Shown here: positions 32,097-38,902 of the stretch, piece by piece | How positions within the stretch are numbered: the stretch's first letter is position 1 | How the letters are laid out: each line of letters begins with the position of its first letter | Virus record (IMG/VR): IMGVR_UViG_3300020442_001730 | Span: 1 to 42,539 of that record | Length of the DNA stretch: 42,539 nucleotides | Source: a virus | Direction: 5' to 3' (one strand) | Program-made: the position numbers and the translations under genes | Notes under the pieces: model-generated | Databases searched by the model: none | Told to the model about the DNA's origin: nothing | The model's input: only the letters and a program-made list of their open reading frames with translations

Positions 32097-32296
32097 AGTC
32101 AAACGATGTGTTGTTCAACATAATCATCATTGGTCTTTGTGATGCTCAATACGAAGATGACAGGGAACGATTCGAAGCAATCATTCAATGGCTTGATAAG
32201 GGAAGAGACTTTGGTTTCTTCTCTGTTGAGTCAGTTGATGAACTGCTTAACCAGTATCAAGACTATTTAGACAAAGACAAAGATGAACATAACTAA
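32093..32296 (+). CDS. Hypothetical acidic protein, 67 residues
   Basis: GTG 32093 overlaps the DUF932 stop (GTGA) and opens MKSNDVLFNIIIIGLCDAQYEDDRERFEAIIQWLDKGRDFGFFSVESVDELLNQYQDYLDKDKDEHN. A short hydrophobic strand near the start is followed by acidic helices. The overlap indicates translational coupling with DUF932. No family recognised. Confidence 0.55.
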   Translation: MKSNDVLFNIIIIGLCDAQYEDDRERFEAIIQWLDKGRDFGFFSVESVDELLNQYQDYLDKDKDEHN

Positions 32297-32304
32297 GGTT
32301 GCTT

Positions 32305-32847
32305 ATGCTAACTAAAACAAGAAAGGTAATACGCAAACGTAAGTCTTCCAAGTTCAAGATGTACGACTATACTGCTGGACTCCTCAAGGAGTTCGGCAGA
32401 TATTTTCTTAGCTTCTTAACTCGTAAGCATTACATTATCAATGACGTAATGGATTATCGACAAGAAGGCGAAATAGTAGACAGATGCTTTGAGCTTTACC
32501 TAAAAGAACATTCAGACTTATCTGACTGTCGTCCTGAAGATTTTAAACATTGTTCTTCTCAAGGACTTTGGAAACAAGATTGTCTCATTGATTACGACAA
32601 CAACATTGCCTTCGGTATTTACCGTGGCAAGCTTGTTTATGCAACGCTAGATGAAATGCATCAAGGTTCTTTCAATGGTTCATTCGATAGTATTGCTAAT
32701 CCAAATGTACTCAAGCCAATCGAGCTTGAAGACTTTACCGATGAGCATTACGAAATCACAAACTTTTTATTAAGGGATGCAAATGACTACGAAGTCCAAA
32801 CCTTATGGTCGGAAAGCGAAAGCATGGGTGCATGTAAACCAACATAA
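32305..32847 (+). CDS. Hypothetical protein, 180 residues
   Basis: The product begins with a basic stretch (MLTKTRKVIRKRKSSKFKMYDYTAGLLKEFGRYFLSFLTRKHYIINDVMDYRQEGEIVDRCFELYLKEHSDLSDCRPEDFKHC) and has an acidic C-terminal half. ATG 32305 follows TAAGG by 6 bases; a TTG at 32299 is possible. It overlaps the next gene by 65 bases in another frame. No recognised motif. Confidence 0.6.
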   Translation: MLTKTRKVIRKRKSSKFKMYDYTAGLLKEFGRYFLSFLTRKHYIINDVMDYRQEGEIVDRCFELYLKEHSDLSDCRPEDFKHCSSQGLWKQDCLIDYDNNIAFGIYRGKLVYATLDEMHQGSFNGSFDSIANPNVLKPIELEDFTDEHYEITNFLLRDANDYEVQTLWSESESMGACKPT

Positions 32848-33046
32848 GATTCGTGCTAACTCCAAACTACCTGACGATGCAACGCCTGAGCCTGTGCTTA
32901 CAGTAAAGCAAGGCAAGCAAAACACTTATTGTTTTGAAGTTGAGTTCGAAGGCAAAACTAAATTTGTGTACAGCCCTGACAAACCAAAGCCCTGTGGGGC
33001 TAAGGTTTGGGCAGAGACTGATGGCAATGTAAAAATTATTAAATAG
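32783..33046 (+). CDS. Hypothetical basic protein, 87 residues
   Basis: The product, MTTKSKPYGRKAKAWVHVNQHKIRANSKLPDDATPEPVLTVKQGKQNTYCFEVEFEGKTKFVYSPDKPKPCGAKVWAETDGNVKIIK, looks like a small beta-barrel with a basic N-terminus. ATG 32783 is favoured by TAAGGGA 8 bases upstream; ATG 32777 is too close to that site. Part of the frame lies within the end of the preceding gene, which shows dense packing. A nucleic-acid-binding role is possible but unsupported. Confidence 0.6.
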   Translation: MTTKSKPYGRKAKAWVHVNQHKIRANSKLPDDATPEPVLTVKQGKQNTYCFEVEFEGKTKFVYSPDKPKPCGAKVWAETDGNVKIIK

Positions 33047-33056
33047 GAGAACGCTT

Positions 33057-33440
33057 ATGGCATTTAATACCACAACGCTTTACCAGTTGGTCATCAATAC
33101 AGATGATCAACGACTTCTTGCGACAACAAGAATCAGACAAAATCTTTTGTTCTCAAGTGCAGTTGCACTATTGACTGAGCTAACTAAATGGCATTTCATT
33201 CCTGAGCTTAAGAAACAAATAAGTTCTGTAAAGCCAGTACATATTGCTAAGTTAGACCCAGACTCGCACCTTGAGTTTTCAACTTACAACGATTGCTATT
33301 CAGGTTCTGTTCACATTATTAAACGCAGATGTACTGCTAGTAAGCAAGACTTTATGAAATTCTTTAATCGTTACTCCACACATGAATCTTTATTCATTAC
33401 TCCTAAGAGAAAGGAATCAGCATATGAAGTCGAATGCTAA
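33057..33440 (+). CDS. Hypothetical protein, 127 residues
   Basis: The protein has a helical N-terminal half (LYQLVINTDDQRLLATTRIRQNLLFSSAVALLTELTKWHFIPELKKQISSV) and a strand-rich second half with two Cys. TAGGAGA precedes the ATG by 7 bases. It overlaps the next gene by 17 bases. No family recognised. Confidence 0.6.
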   Translation: MAFNTTTLYQLVINTDDQRLLATTRIRQNLLFSSAVALLTELTKWHFIPELKKQISSVKPVHIAKLDPDSHLEFSTYNDCYSGSVHIIKRRCTASKQDFMKFFNRYSTHESLFITPKRKESAYEVEC

Positions 33441-33750
33441 TGACCACAGGTTAAACCTTGATGTTTATTCTAAGATTGCCGAGTCTTTGGACTGGGCAAT
33501 GTTTACTCCGACAGGCAACAAAAAAGTTCAAAGAATATTTCAGCAAGCTTTACAAAGAGACAGAGGTTCTTATGCAGAACCATACTTTTTATTTGCATCA
33601 CAAGCAGTAGCTAGACTGAGCAACAATAAAAACTTTGGAGAAGCAATGGACTCTGAAGTACGCAGAACTCTTTACAACCGCATCCAATATGTATTGGAAA
33701 AGTCTGACATGCTTAAATTCGGAGAAAGCTGGGACGACTATGTCTGGTAA
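33424..33750 (+). CDS. Hypothetical helical protein, 108 residues
   Basis: The product MKSNANDHRLNLDVYSKIAESLDWAMFTPTGNKKVQRIFQQALQRDRGSYAEPYFLFASQAVARLSNNKNFGEAMDSEVRRTLYNRIQYVLEKSDMLKFGESWDDYVW looks mainly helical. ATG 33424 follows AAAGGAA by 7 bases, so the longer frame from 33382 is not used. Coupled on both sides by overlaps. Unknown family. Confidence 0.6.
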   Translation: MKSNANDHRLNLDVYSKIAESLDWAMFTPTGNKKVQRIFQQALQRDRGSYAEPYFLFASQAVARLSNNKNFGEAMDSEVRRTLYNRIQYVLEKSDMLKFGESWDDYVW

Positions 33751-33946
33751 CAAACCTAAACGGTGCAAGCTATGTCACAACAGAGGTTACATTCATACTT
33801 ACAACACCCAAATGGACGTAGATGAAGTACAACGATGTGACGAGTGTTGGTTTAACAGCCAACCTTGGTCACTTCCAAACGATGAAGTTGCATTCCAAGA
33901 AATGCAATTCACTAAGCAATACTGGTCAATTAAGGAGAACCAATGA
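33740..33946 (+). CDS. Zinc-finger protein, 68 residues
   Basis: RCKLCHNRGYIHTYNTQMDVDEVQRCDECWF forms two C-x-x-C pairs (residues 9-12 and about 33-36), as in DnaJ-type zinc hairpins, followed by an aromatic-rich tail. ATG 33740 lies 8 bases before the upstream stop in a different frame, with GGGACGA upstream as weak ribosome site. It probably folds around one zinc ion and may contact nucleic acid or protein. Confidence 0.65.
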   Translation: MSGNKPKRCKLCHNRGYIHTYNTQMDVDEVQRCDECWFNSQPWSLPNDEVAFQEMQFTKQYWSIKENQ

Positions 33947-34089
33947 AAAATAATACGCTAGGCACTATGCCCGTTAATGAACTCTTAGCTAAACTAAAAT
34001 CTGAACCTGTGTTAGACATGTACTATCGCTTGCTTTTAAATTTAGTCGAAGACCTAGAGCTTATGGAATTCTTAGAAGAGGAGAACTAA
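33943..34089 (+). CDS. Small acidic helical protein, 48 residues
   Basis: ATG 33943 overlaps the zinc-finger stop (ATGA), 7 bases after AAGGAG. The product MKNNTLGTMPVNELLAKLKSEPVLDMYYRLLLNLVEDLELMEFLEEEN is acidic and probably helical throughout. Its TAA shares a base with the next ATG (TAATG). Start and stop overlaps give good support despite its length; function unknown. Confidence 0.6.
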   Translation: MKNNTLGTMPVNELLAKLKSEPVLDMYYRLLLNLVEDLELMEFLEEEN

Positions 34090-34373
34090 TGAATATCGAA
34101 AGATTTAAAACAATAATAGCTCAAATGAAAAGCCAACTTGACTTTCCGAAAGATGCACATGGTAACTACATAGGTCGATATGCTGTCTATGAAAATGACG
34201 AACATGGAGAGGTATGTTACGTTGAAGACATAAATGGTAATCCTGTAATTTTTGATGAAATAGAAGATGCTGTTTCATACATCAGAATAACAAGACAGCT
34301 ACCTGTTCATAGCGAAGATGATTTACATGAGGTAGGTATTTATATTCAGTACATAGACGAGGAGAACCAATGA
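34089..34373 (+). CDS. Hypothetical acidic protein, 94 residues
   Basis: The product begins MNIERFKTIIAQMKSQLDFPKDAHGNYIGRYAVYENDEHGEVCYVEDINGNPVIFDEIEDAVSYIRIT. It has strands around G-N-Y-I-G and E-V-C-Y-V, and the acidic C-terminus DDLHEVGIYIQYIDEENQ. It follows AGAGGAGAA and is coupled to both neighbours by 1-base and 4-base overlaps. Unknown family. Confidence 0.6.
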   Translation: MNIERFKTIIAQMKSQLDFPKDAHGNYIGRYAVYENDEHGEVCYVEDINGNPVIFDEIEDAVSYIRITRQLPVHSEDDLHEVGIYIQYIDEENQ

Positions 34374-34708
34374 ACGAACAAGTTTTAACAGTCGCTACTT
34401 TGAAAGAAGTAAGCAGACATGTATACAAGGGATACAACATTATTATTTACATTCACGAAAACGAAATTAAGGACGGTATTAAACTTAAAAAAAATGAAGA
34501 ATGGTTATTCCAAAATTTTAGTTACGCAATAAATAAAAGTGACGAAATAACTGGCTTACCATTACTCGATGATCATTATCATTCATCAAAAAACTCAGAT
34601 GGCGAATCAATGCATAGCGTTTCAGAATGTAAAGACAATGCAATGAAATACATTGACCTTAATGAAAATATTGATGTAGCTTTTTCCCAATACTTAAAGG
34701 AGTCGTAA
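34370..34708 (+). CDS. Hypothetical protein, 112 residues
   Basis: The product, MNEQVLTVATLKEVSRHVYKGYNIIIYIHENEIKDGIKLKKNEEWLFQNFSYAINKSDEITGLPLLDDHYHSSKNSDGESMHSVSECKDNAMKYIDLN, contains an 'Y.GY.I......W.Y.I..' type strand pattern and then 'A...A..YID', seen in small phage proteins of unknown role. It starts by ATGA overlap 8 bases after GAGGAGA. Predicted soluble. Confidence 0.6.
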   Translation: MNEQVLTVATLKEVSRHVYKGYNIIIYIHENEIKDGIKLKKNEEWLFQNFSYAINKSDEITGLPLLDDHYHSSKNSDGESMHSVSECKDNAMKYIDLNENIDVAFSQYLKES

Positions 34709-35013
34709 TGAATAATGGAGTTATAGAAGGAAACCATCATATAACCGAAGAGTTTCTTAACGATAATTACAAAGTTTATGAAGTTCCTGTCAGAGAAACT
34801 AATGACTTTGTTTTAACAGTAATAGCCGATAGCAAAAAAAATGCTTTGCGATGGGTGCAATCACACATTAATAGTTTGGAAAACGAATACTATTTGTCAA
34901 ACAAGTTACATGTGCCAGTTGACTTTTACGCCCTTGATGATAAGAATCCATCAATAGGTCAAATTACAAAGAAAGAAACTGTTGATGTCAAACGCAAAAT
35001 CAGGAGGACTTAA
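34708..35013 (+). CDS. Hypothetical protein, 101 residues
   Basis: MNNGVIEGNHHITEEFLNDNYKVYEVPVRETNDFVLTVIADSKKNALRWVQSHINSLENEYYLSNKLHVPVDFYALDDKNPSIGQITKKETVDVKRKIRRT reads as strand, then helix (D-S-K-K-N-A-L-R-W-V) and a basic tail. The 'F...V.A.....A...V' layout is common to small phage proteins of this kind. AAGGAG precedes it by 5 bases. It is coupled at both ends. No named family. Confidence 0.6.
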   Translation: MNNGVIEGNHHITEEFLNDNYKVYEVPVRETNDFVLTVIADSKKNALRWVQSHINSLENEYYLSNKLHVPVDFYALDDKNPSIGQITKKETVDVKRKIRRT

Positions 35014-35270
35014 TGTCTATAGTACAAAAAGTATTAATCGAACTTAAAGTTCCAAAAGATACAGTCTTCAGAGATGCAGACCATGATGCCATTGATACGT
35101 TTATACACGAACAATTAGCTAGATACTTTGTTACCAGAGCTAAAATCAAAGATGGTTTTAATATTAAACCTTTGAGAGATGGTCATAAACCAGCTCATGT
35201 CATATTGCCGAATGGTCGGTTCATTGAAAACTATGAAACCACAGATGTAATACTTACCAAAAAATACTAG
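35013..35270 (+). CDS. Hypothetical protein, 85 residues, last gene of early block
   Basis: The product MSIVQKVLIELKVPKDTVFRDADHDAIDTFIHEQLARYFVTRAKIKDGFNIKPLRDGHKPAHVILPNGRFIENYETTDVILTKKY is a mixed alpha-beta protein. It shares one base with the upstream stop. The stem of composite element C begins at the first base after its stop codon. Unknown family. Confidence 0.6.
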   Translation: MSIVQKVLIELKVPKDTVFRDADHDAIDTFIHEQLARYFVTRAKIKDGFNIKPLRDGHKPAHVILPNGRFIENYETTDVILTKKY

Positions 35271-35341
35271 GCTTTGGGGGGGAACCCCCAAGGCTTCAAT
35301 CCTTGTTTAGGGTAGACACACTACTCACACTATTTCCACAA
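35271..35341 (+). promoter_or_regulatory. Composite element C: stem-loop plus 18-base box
   Basis: GCTTTGGGGG (35271-35280) pairs with CCCCCAAGGC (35285-35294, one wobble) around GGAA. After 29 bases comes CTCACACTATTTCCACAA (35324-35341), immediately followed by an A-run. This is the third copy of the hairpin-spacer-box arrangement. It ends the rightward early block and leads into the structured region 35348-35494. Confidence 0.75.
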
Positions 35342-35347
35342 AAAAAA

Positions 35348-35494
35348 CCAGCCCCAAAGGATAAACATATATTACGTTTGGAGACATAATGAAATATAAG
35401 AGATGGGGCTGGGAGGACATAAAGGAAATTAGTAATGTGGTTGAAAACAAGAAGAATCGCACTAAATATAGTGCAGAAAGTCCACATTACTAAT
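35348..35494 (+). ncRNA. Candidate structured RNA with nested inverted repeats
   Basis: Three perfect pairings follow one another. CCAGCCCCA (35348-35356) pairs with TGGGGCTGG (35404-35412). ATTAGTAATGTGG (35428-35440) pairs with CCACATTACTAAT (35482-35494). Inside that second stem, GCACTA (35459-35464) pairs with TAGTGC (35469-35474) around AATA. The arrangement fits one folded transcript or a set of operators. The stems also form on the opposite strand, so a bidirectional terminator between convergent blocks is a serious alternative. A 34-codon ORF lies inside. Confidence 0.45.
35389..35493 (+). CDS. Possible 34-residue peptide inside the structured region
   Basis: ATG 35389 follows TTGGAG by 5 bases and opens MKYKRWGWEDIKEISNVVENKKNRTKYSAESPHY. 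The frame contains one arm of the first stem and both arms of the second, and its stop lies at the end of the last arm, so translation would disturb the RNA fold. The K-x-K-R-W-x-W start and W-E-D-I-K-E-I could be a real small protein or chance; the good ribosome site is the main support. Confidence 0.35.
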   Translation: MKYKRWGWEDIKEISNVVENKKNRTKYSAESPHY

Positions 35495-35520
35495 AGTAAT
35501 TATATACTGTTTGACAATAA

Positions 35521-35994
35521 TTATGTATCTTTATTTAACTCTAACCAATCCCACAACTTTGCTGTAAGACTGTCTTCTATAGACTGTAAGTTATGTAATG
35601 CTTTCCTTCTGTACTTCCATGCACGATAATTACTAATACTCATATTCCTTGCACATTTACGCACAGAATCTGACAATAACACCTGATAAATTTTATCTCT
35701 GTCGAGATTAAATCTTTTCCATTCCACCTTATCCGCAAGAAGCTTAGATGCTTTTGCTTTCTCTTCCTTACTTCCATACGTCCAGTATGTCCACAACACT
35801 TCCAATTCTGTCTGCTTATCTATAAAACGAAAAATCATTGCACTCTGTGCATGAAAGTCAAACGGTGTGAGCTTGTCATCATCGTGACGAAACTTATCTG
35901 CCATAAAGAAAGTAAAGCTAGGCTGACTCACAATACTTTTCTCACGAGTTTTAAACGCAAAACGAATTGCTTGATCAGCAGAATAAAATCTCAT
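35521..35994 (-). CDS. Putative antiterminator or HTH protein after RusA
   Basis: The 157-residue product begins MRFYSADQAIRFAFKTREKSIVSQPSF and has a C-terminal stretch VRKCARNMSISNYRAWKYRRKALHNLQSIEDSLTAKLWDWLEL that looks like a helix-turn-helix. Its ATG overlaps the RusA stop (ATGA). In lambdoid phages the late antiterminator gene Q follows a resolvase (rap or rusA) gene, so this may act likewise. The HTH and the neighbour argument are suggestive only; a terminase-like DNA-binding protein is an alternative. No Cys zinc site is seen. Confidence 0.45.
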   Translation of the reverse strand: MRFYSADQAIRFAFKTREKSIVSQPSFTFFMADKFRHDDDKLTPFDFHAQSAMIFRFIDKQTELEVLWTYWTYGSKEEKAKASKLLADKVEWKRFNLDRDKIYQVLLSDSVRKCARNMSISNYRAWKYRRKALHNLQSIEDSLTAKLWDWLELNKDT

Positions 35995-36404
35995 AACTTA
36001 ACAAATCGTACAAATAAATATGGTTTATTACCAAACTGTTTAGTTACTGTACATTTAGTAACTTGTTGATCATCTACATACACAGTTCTATTACAAGCAT
36101 CTAATACAATTTTCACTACGTTATCTACATCAGGTTTGGCTGGTGCAATTAAGTTTTGTTCTGCCAGTTCTTTCTTTTTCTTTGTCCATGACTTTGGAAT
36201 CTCATGGACTGCTAGTATCCTAGCTTCTATCCTACCTTCCCACGGCTCATCTCCATTCATCTCAGCCATTGCGTAATCACGCACAATACTCTCATACGAT
36301 CTAGTTCTTGCTGGTGTAATTGCTACGCCAGTCTTCCTGACAAAGTGTGGTCTTCCTTTGCCTATGACCTTGCCATGTACTACTATTTCCACAAAATCAC
36401 GCAT
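35991..36404 (-). CDS. rusA: RusA-type Holliday junction resolvase
   Basis: The 137-residue product is a RusA-like endonuclease that resolves branched DNA made by replication and recombination. The active-site signature KPDVDN (90-95; D92, D94), followed by a D-D pair at 111-112 (VYVDDQQV) and a conserved K-Q at 122-123, is complete. The strand GKVIGKGRPHF near residue 11 is the usual N-terminus. The start is ATG 36404, overlapping the upstream stop by 8 bases; 36470 would give 22 extra residues inside the upstream gene. Confidence 0.9.
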   Translation of the reverse strand: MRDFVEIVVHGKVIGKGRPHFVRKTGVAITPARTRSYESIVRDYAMAEMNGDEPWEGRIEARILAVHEIPKSWTKKKKELAEQNLIAPAKPDVDNVVKIVLDACNRTVYVDDQQVTKCTVTKQFGNKPYLFVRFVKL

Positions 36405-36732
36405 TGTACGCTCGTCTTTCCATACGACTATCTGCCTGACGAGTTCTCCAAATCTCAATCTCAAGCTCAATTCTTTTTAAAAGAAAGCGTAATCTACTTT
36501 CTTCTTCTACCGCTACCTTCAAAGCATCAAGTATATCTAAATATTCCTGATCGCAACGAGCATCTCTTTCCTGTGTGCTGACAGTCTTTACCCCATGCGA
36601 CTCAGCCTTTTTCATACACATCGCAAGCTTGGATTTTTTAAAGTCCTCAAGATGGGAAAGCTGTGCCTTTGCATTTGCATACGTTGGGCAAAGCTCACGA
36701 TACTCAGTTAGCAAAACTTCTATTTCATCCAA
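36397..36732 (-). CDS. Hypothetical coiled-coil protein, 111 residues
   Basis: The product is charged and helical (MDEIEVLLTEYRELCPTYANAKAQLSHLEDFKKSKLAMCMKKAES...LDALKVAVEEESRLRFLLKRIELEIEIWRTRQADSRMERRAYNA). Its end, 'LEIE.WRT.QA..R', is a frequent pattern in small phage proteins located beside resolvase or HNH genes. It probably dimerises. Overlaps its neighbours on both sides (8 bases each). Function unknown. Confidence 0.65.
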   Translation of the reverse strand: MDEIEVLLTEYRELCPTYANAKAQLSHLEDFKKSKLAMCMKKAESHGVKTVSTQERDARCDQEYLDILDALKVAVEEESRLRFLLKRIELEIEIWRTRQADSRMERRAYNA

Positions 36733-37030
36733 TTTTAATAATCTCCTCTTTGGATAACTGCATAATTGTTCGGCAGATTGCCGTCAATGTGAAGTCTCTC
36801 TTCTCTTCTTTGCTCATCTTATTACCTTGATCTAATTCTGAATGACATAAAAAACAGAGCCACATTGCCATGAGATCACTTGATTTCGAAGACATACATT
36901 TCCCATGTTCCATTAAATTAGAATGAGCTAGTACAGTTGTACCGTCCTCAACTCCACACATTACACAAGGCTTATCTCGTGCAGACTCTCGTAGTTTTTT
37001 GGAACGAATAACGTGTGGTTTAATCATCAT
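36725..37030 (-). CDS. DUF1364-like HNH-related protein
   Basis: The 101-residue product has MIKPHVIRSKKLRESARDKPCVMCGVEDGTTVLAHSNLMEHGKCMSSKSSDLMAMWLCFLCHSELDQG. The pattern 'R...LR..A....C......C....TTVLAH.N....GKG...K..D.....C..CH...D.G' is that of DUF1364 (ninX/NinZ-like region) proteins. These carry C-x2-C and C-x2-C-H metal ligands and an HNH-like layout. It may bind or cut DNA in recombination. Location beside rusA matches this idea. The two C-x2-C pairs and the H-N residues are intact. Confidence 0.75.
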   Translation of the reverse strand: MMIKPHVIRSKKLRESARDKPCVMCGVEDGTTVLAHSNLMEHGKCMSSKSSDLMAMWLCFLCHSELDQGNKMSKEEKRDFTLTAICRTIMQLSKEEIIKIG

Positions 37031-37181
37031 CCTGTGTTACCTCAAATCCACCTTCACAAATATAAGTAACCTGACAAGAAGGGAATCTCTCACGAAATCT
37101 TGTAAGATACTTAACAGTTACTGGGAACAACTCTCGAATTTCTTGCGGTGTATACATTTCATTTAGTTCAGATACTGACAT
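37020..37181 (-). CDS. Small protein, 53 residues, after primase-helicase
   Basis: ATG 37181 opens MSVSELNEMYTPQEIRELFPVTVKYLTRFRERFPSCQVTYICEGGFEVTQDDD. The frame overlaps the helicase end by 14 bases and the next gene by 11. The E-I-R-E-L-F-P-V-T-V piece looks like a helix-turn-helix-like start and the rest is strand-like. A GTG at 37226 would add 15 residues but lies deep inside the helicase gene. Unknown role. Confidence 0.55.
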   Translation of the reverse strand: MSVSELNEMYTPQEIRELFPVTVKYLTRFRERFPSCQVTYICEGGFEVTQDDD

Positions 37182-38841
37182 TTTGATAAGAACATTCTTC
37201 GTTACTCCACTCTTTGAATCTCCCACTCTTCTTGCTCCACGTTAATCTACACATACCTACCTTACCTAACCATCTACTACGAATCTTTTGAACATGCACT
37301 TCTGTATCATCAGAACCAGCAGTTCTGTGAATCGCCACAATGTTATCTGCTTTGTTAAAAAAATGAGCTGAACCTGATACGGAATACCCATCAGGAATAG
37401 GGTAGTTCCCATCCTTATCTTTTTGTAACTTGGCTGGATGAGCTACCAGCCATACATGTACATTATTTTCTCTGGCGAACTTGCGTATCGTAGTTAAAAA
37501 TGAGCTGACATATTCTGTTTCATTGACTCCAACATCACGCTTTGTGTGATCAAGCTCGTTATAGGGGTCGATCACTAGACCACGCATACCATACTTCTTT
37601 ACAAGAATCTTAGCGTTTGCTAGTACTGCCTTTAGAGTTGGCTCTTCAGGCAAAATAAAATAATAGTGGTCGTTCAACCACTCTATTGCTGAATCAAACT
37701 CATCCTTTTCAAAGTAAGCAATCCTTTTTCCTACCTTTTTCTCCAACAGTTTGGTGCAATGCCATTCAAGAGGTTGATTTTCTGGAGAACAAATCCCAAA
37801 TGTCCAGCCCTCATTCGCAAGATTCACAGTCAAAGCATCTAAGAACTCACTCTTTCCCATACTCGGAATCCCTGTGAGCAAAGTCCATTGTGATTGCACA
37901 GGCGAATACAACTCATCCAAACAAGACCAGCCAGTTTTCTCTCCGCTTGGCATCCCACCTTCATAGATTGAACTGAGCCTGTTGTAAATATCTGTAATCG
38001 TAAACACACCTTCAACAGGATATGCCTTCGCTTTCTGGATAAGACTTTGTACTCCTTCCACACCGTATTTAAGAAGTACATCGTTTGCATCCTTGCAATC
38101 AGAAGGATACTTTACAACTTTACATCGCTCTTTCCCAAACCTTCTGCTTAACTCCTCTCCTAGTTTAAGACCGACAGCATCGCCATCTGTAGCAATTACA
38201 AACTCCTCAACAGTATCAAAAATTTCATCGTCTAAAAAATTAAACTTTGCTTGATAGTTTTTTGTGTTGATCGGAGAAGCTCCATCTGGAACAGAAATAC
38301 AGTTTGTAAACCCAGCTACTTCCATAGCTAGTTTGTCAAACTCGCCTTCACAAACGATAGTCTGGGCAGATATATCGTCATAACCATACACAATTTTTTC
38401 CGCTCCCGATTCCTGTCGAAAGTTCTTTTGAGTATCCCGATACTTAACGTTAGCAACTACACCGCCCTTAAAATAAGGAAAGCAAAGACAATCCACTTCT
38501 TGAGACAAAGCTGGCATGTACATAGGCTTCGAACAAATTTGATTTCTCTCAATAACAGGCGTTGTAATCCCACGACTCTTTAATAGTTGTAAATAATTAG
38601 TAGATAAATTCGTTTTATTAATACTAATGTTTGATTTTGTAGTTGTTTTAATTTCCATGTCCTTTTTTTTAAGGTGTCCTGACCATCCACAATGAAAGCA
38701 ATGCCAGACTCCATCATGCGTATTGACGGATAAGCACTTAAGATTTTTCTTTTTTCGCTGTGAAGAACACTTCGGACAGACTGTTTTAACTTCGCCTGAG
38801 CCAGATACTTCTATCCCATAGTCTGAAAAAAGTTCTTGCAC
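37168..38841 (-). CDS. Primase-helicase (T7 gp4 / Twinkle type)
   Basis: The 557-residue protein should unwind the fork and prime lagging strands. A zinc-binding primase start (C22, C25, C48, C51) is followed by a Toprim domain with E165 (CEGEFDKL) and D219/D221 (ATDGDAVG). A RecA-like helicase domain follows with Walker A GIPSMGKS (324-331), Walker B LVIDPYNEL (422-430) and a sensor-like LVAHPAK (465-471). The length is normal for this family. It starts at GTG 38841 with GGGG about 6 bases upstream. It leads the replication operon; no DNA polymerase is encoded in the window. Confidence 0.92.
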   Translation of the reverse strand: MQELFSDYGIEVSGSGEVKTVCPKCSSQRKKKNLKCLSVNTHDGVWHCFHCGWSGHLKKKDMEIKTTTKSNISINKTNLSTNYLQLLKSRGITTPVIERNQICSKPMYMPALSQEVDCLCFPYFKGGVVANVKYRDTQKNFRQESGAEKIVYGYDDISAQTIVCEGEFDKLAMEVAGFTNCISVPDGASPINTKNYQAKFNFLDDEIFDTVEEFVIATDGDAVGLKLGEELSRRFGKERCKVVKYPSDCKDANDVLLKYGVEGVQSLIQKAKAYPVEGVFTITDIYNRLSSIYEGGMPSGEKTGWSCLDELYSPVQSQWTLLTGIPSMGKSEFLDALTVNLANEGWTFGICSPENQPLEWHCTKLLEKKVGKRIAYFEKDEFDSAIEWLNDHYYFILPEEPTLKAVLANAKILVKKYGMRGLVIDPYNELDHTKRDVGVNETEYVSSFLTTIRKFARENNVHVWLVAHPAKLQKDKDGNYPIPDGYSVSGSAHFFNKADNIVAIHRTAGSDDTEVHVQKIRSRWLGKVGMCRLTWSKKSGRFKEWSNEECSYQNVSI

Positions 38842-38869
38842 AATGTCCCCAAATAGTAATACTTATAAG

Positions 38870-38902
38870 GTATTCATATTTATTTAAAATAAATATGAAT
38901 AC
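38870..38902. repeat. 33-base perfect palindrome
   Basis: GTATTCATATTTATTT (38870-38885) and AAATAAATATGAATAC (38887-38902) are exact reverse complements around a single base. The arms are AT-rich and the repeat lies 29 bases before the primase-helicase start. A dimeric or tetrameric DNA-binding protein could recognise it; a cruciform or a bidirectional terminator is less likely since no GC core is present. Confidence 0.75.

Noticed and set aside
35511-35536. TTGACA with TATTTA 15 bases later as a plus-strand promoter
   Set aside because: The spacer is short and it would only drive antisense RNA into the putative antiterminator gene; not strong enough to list.
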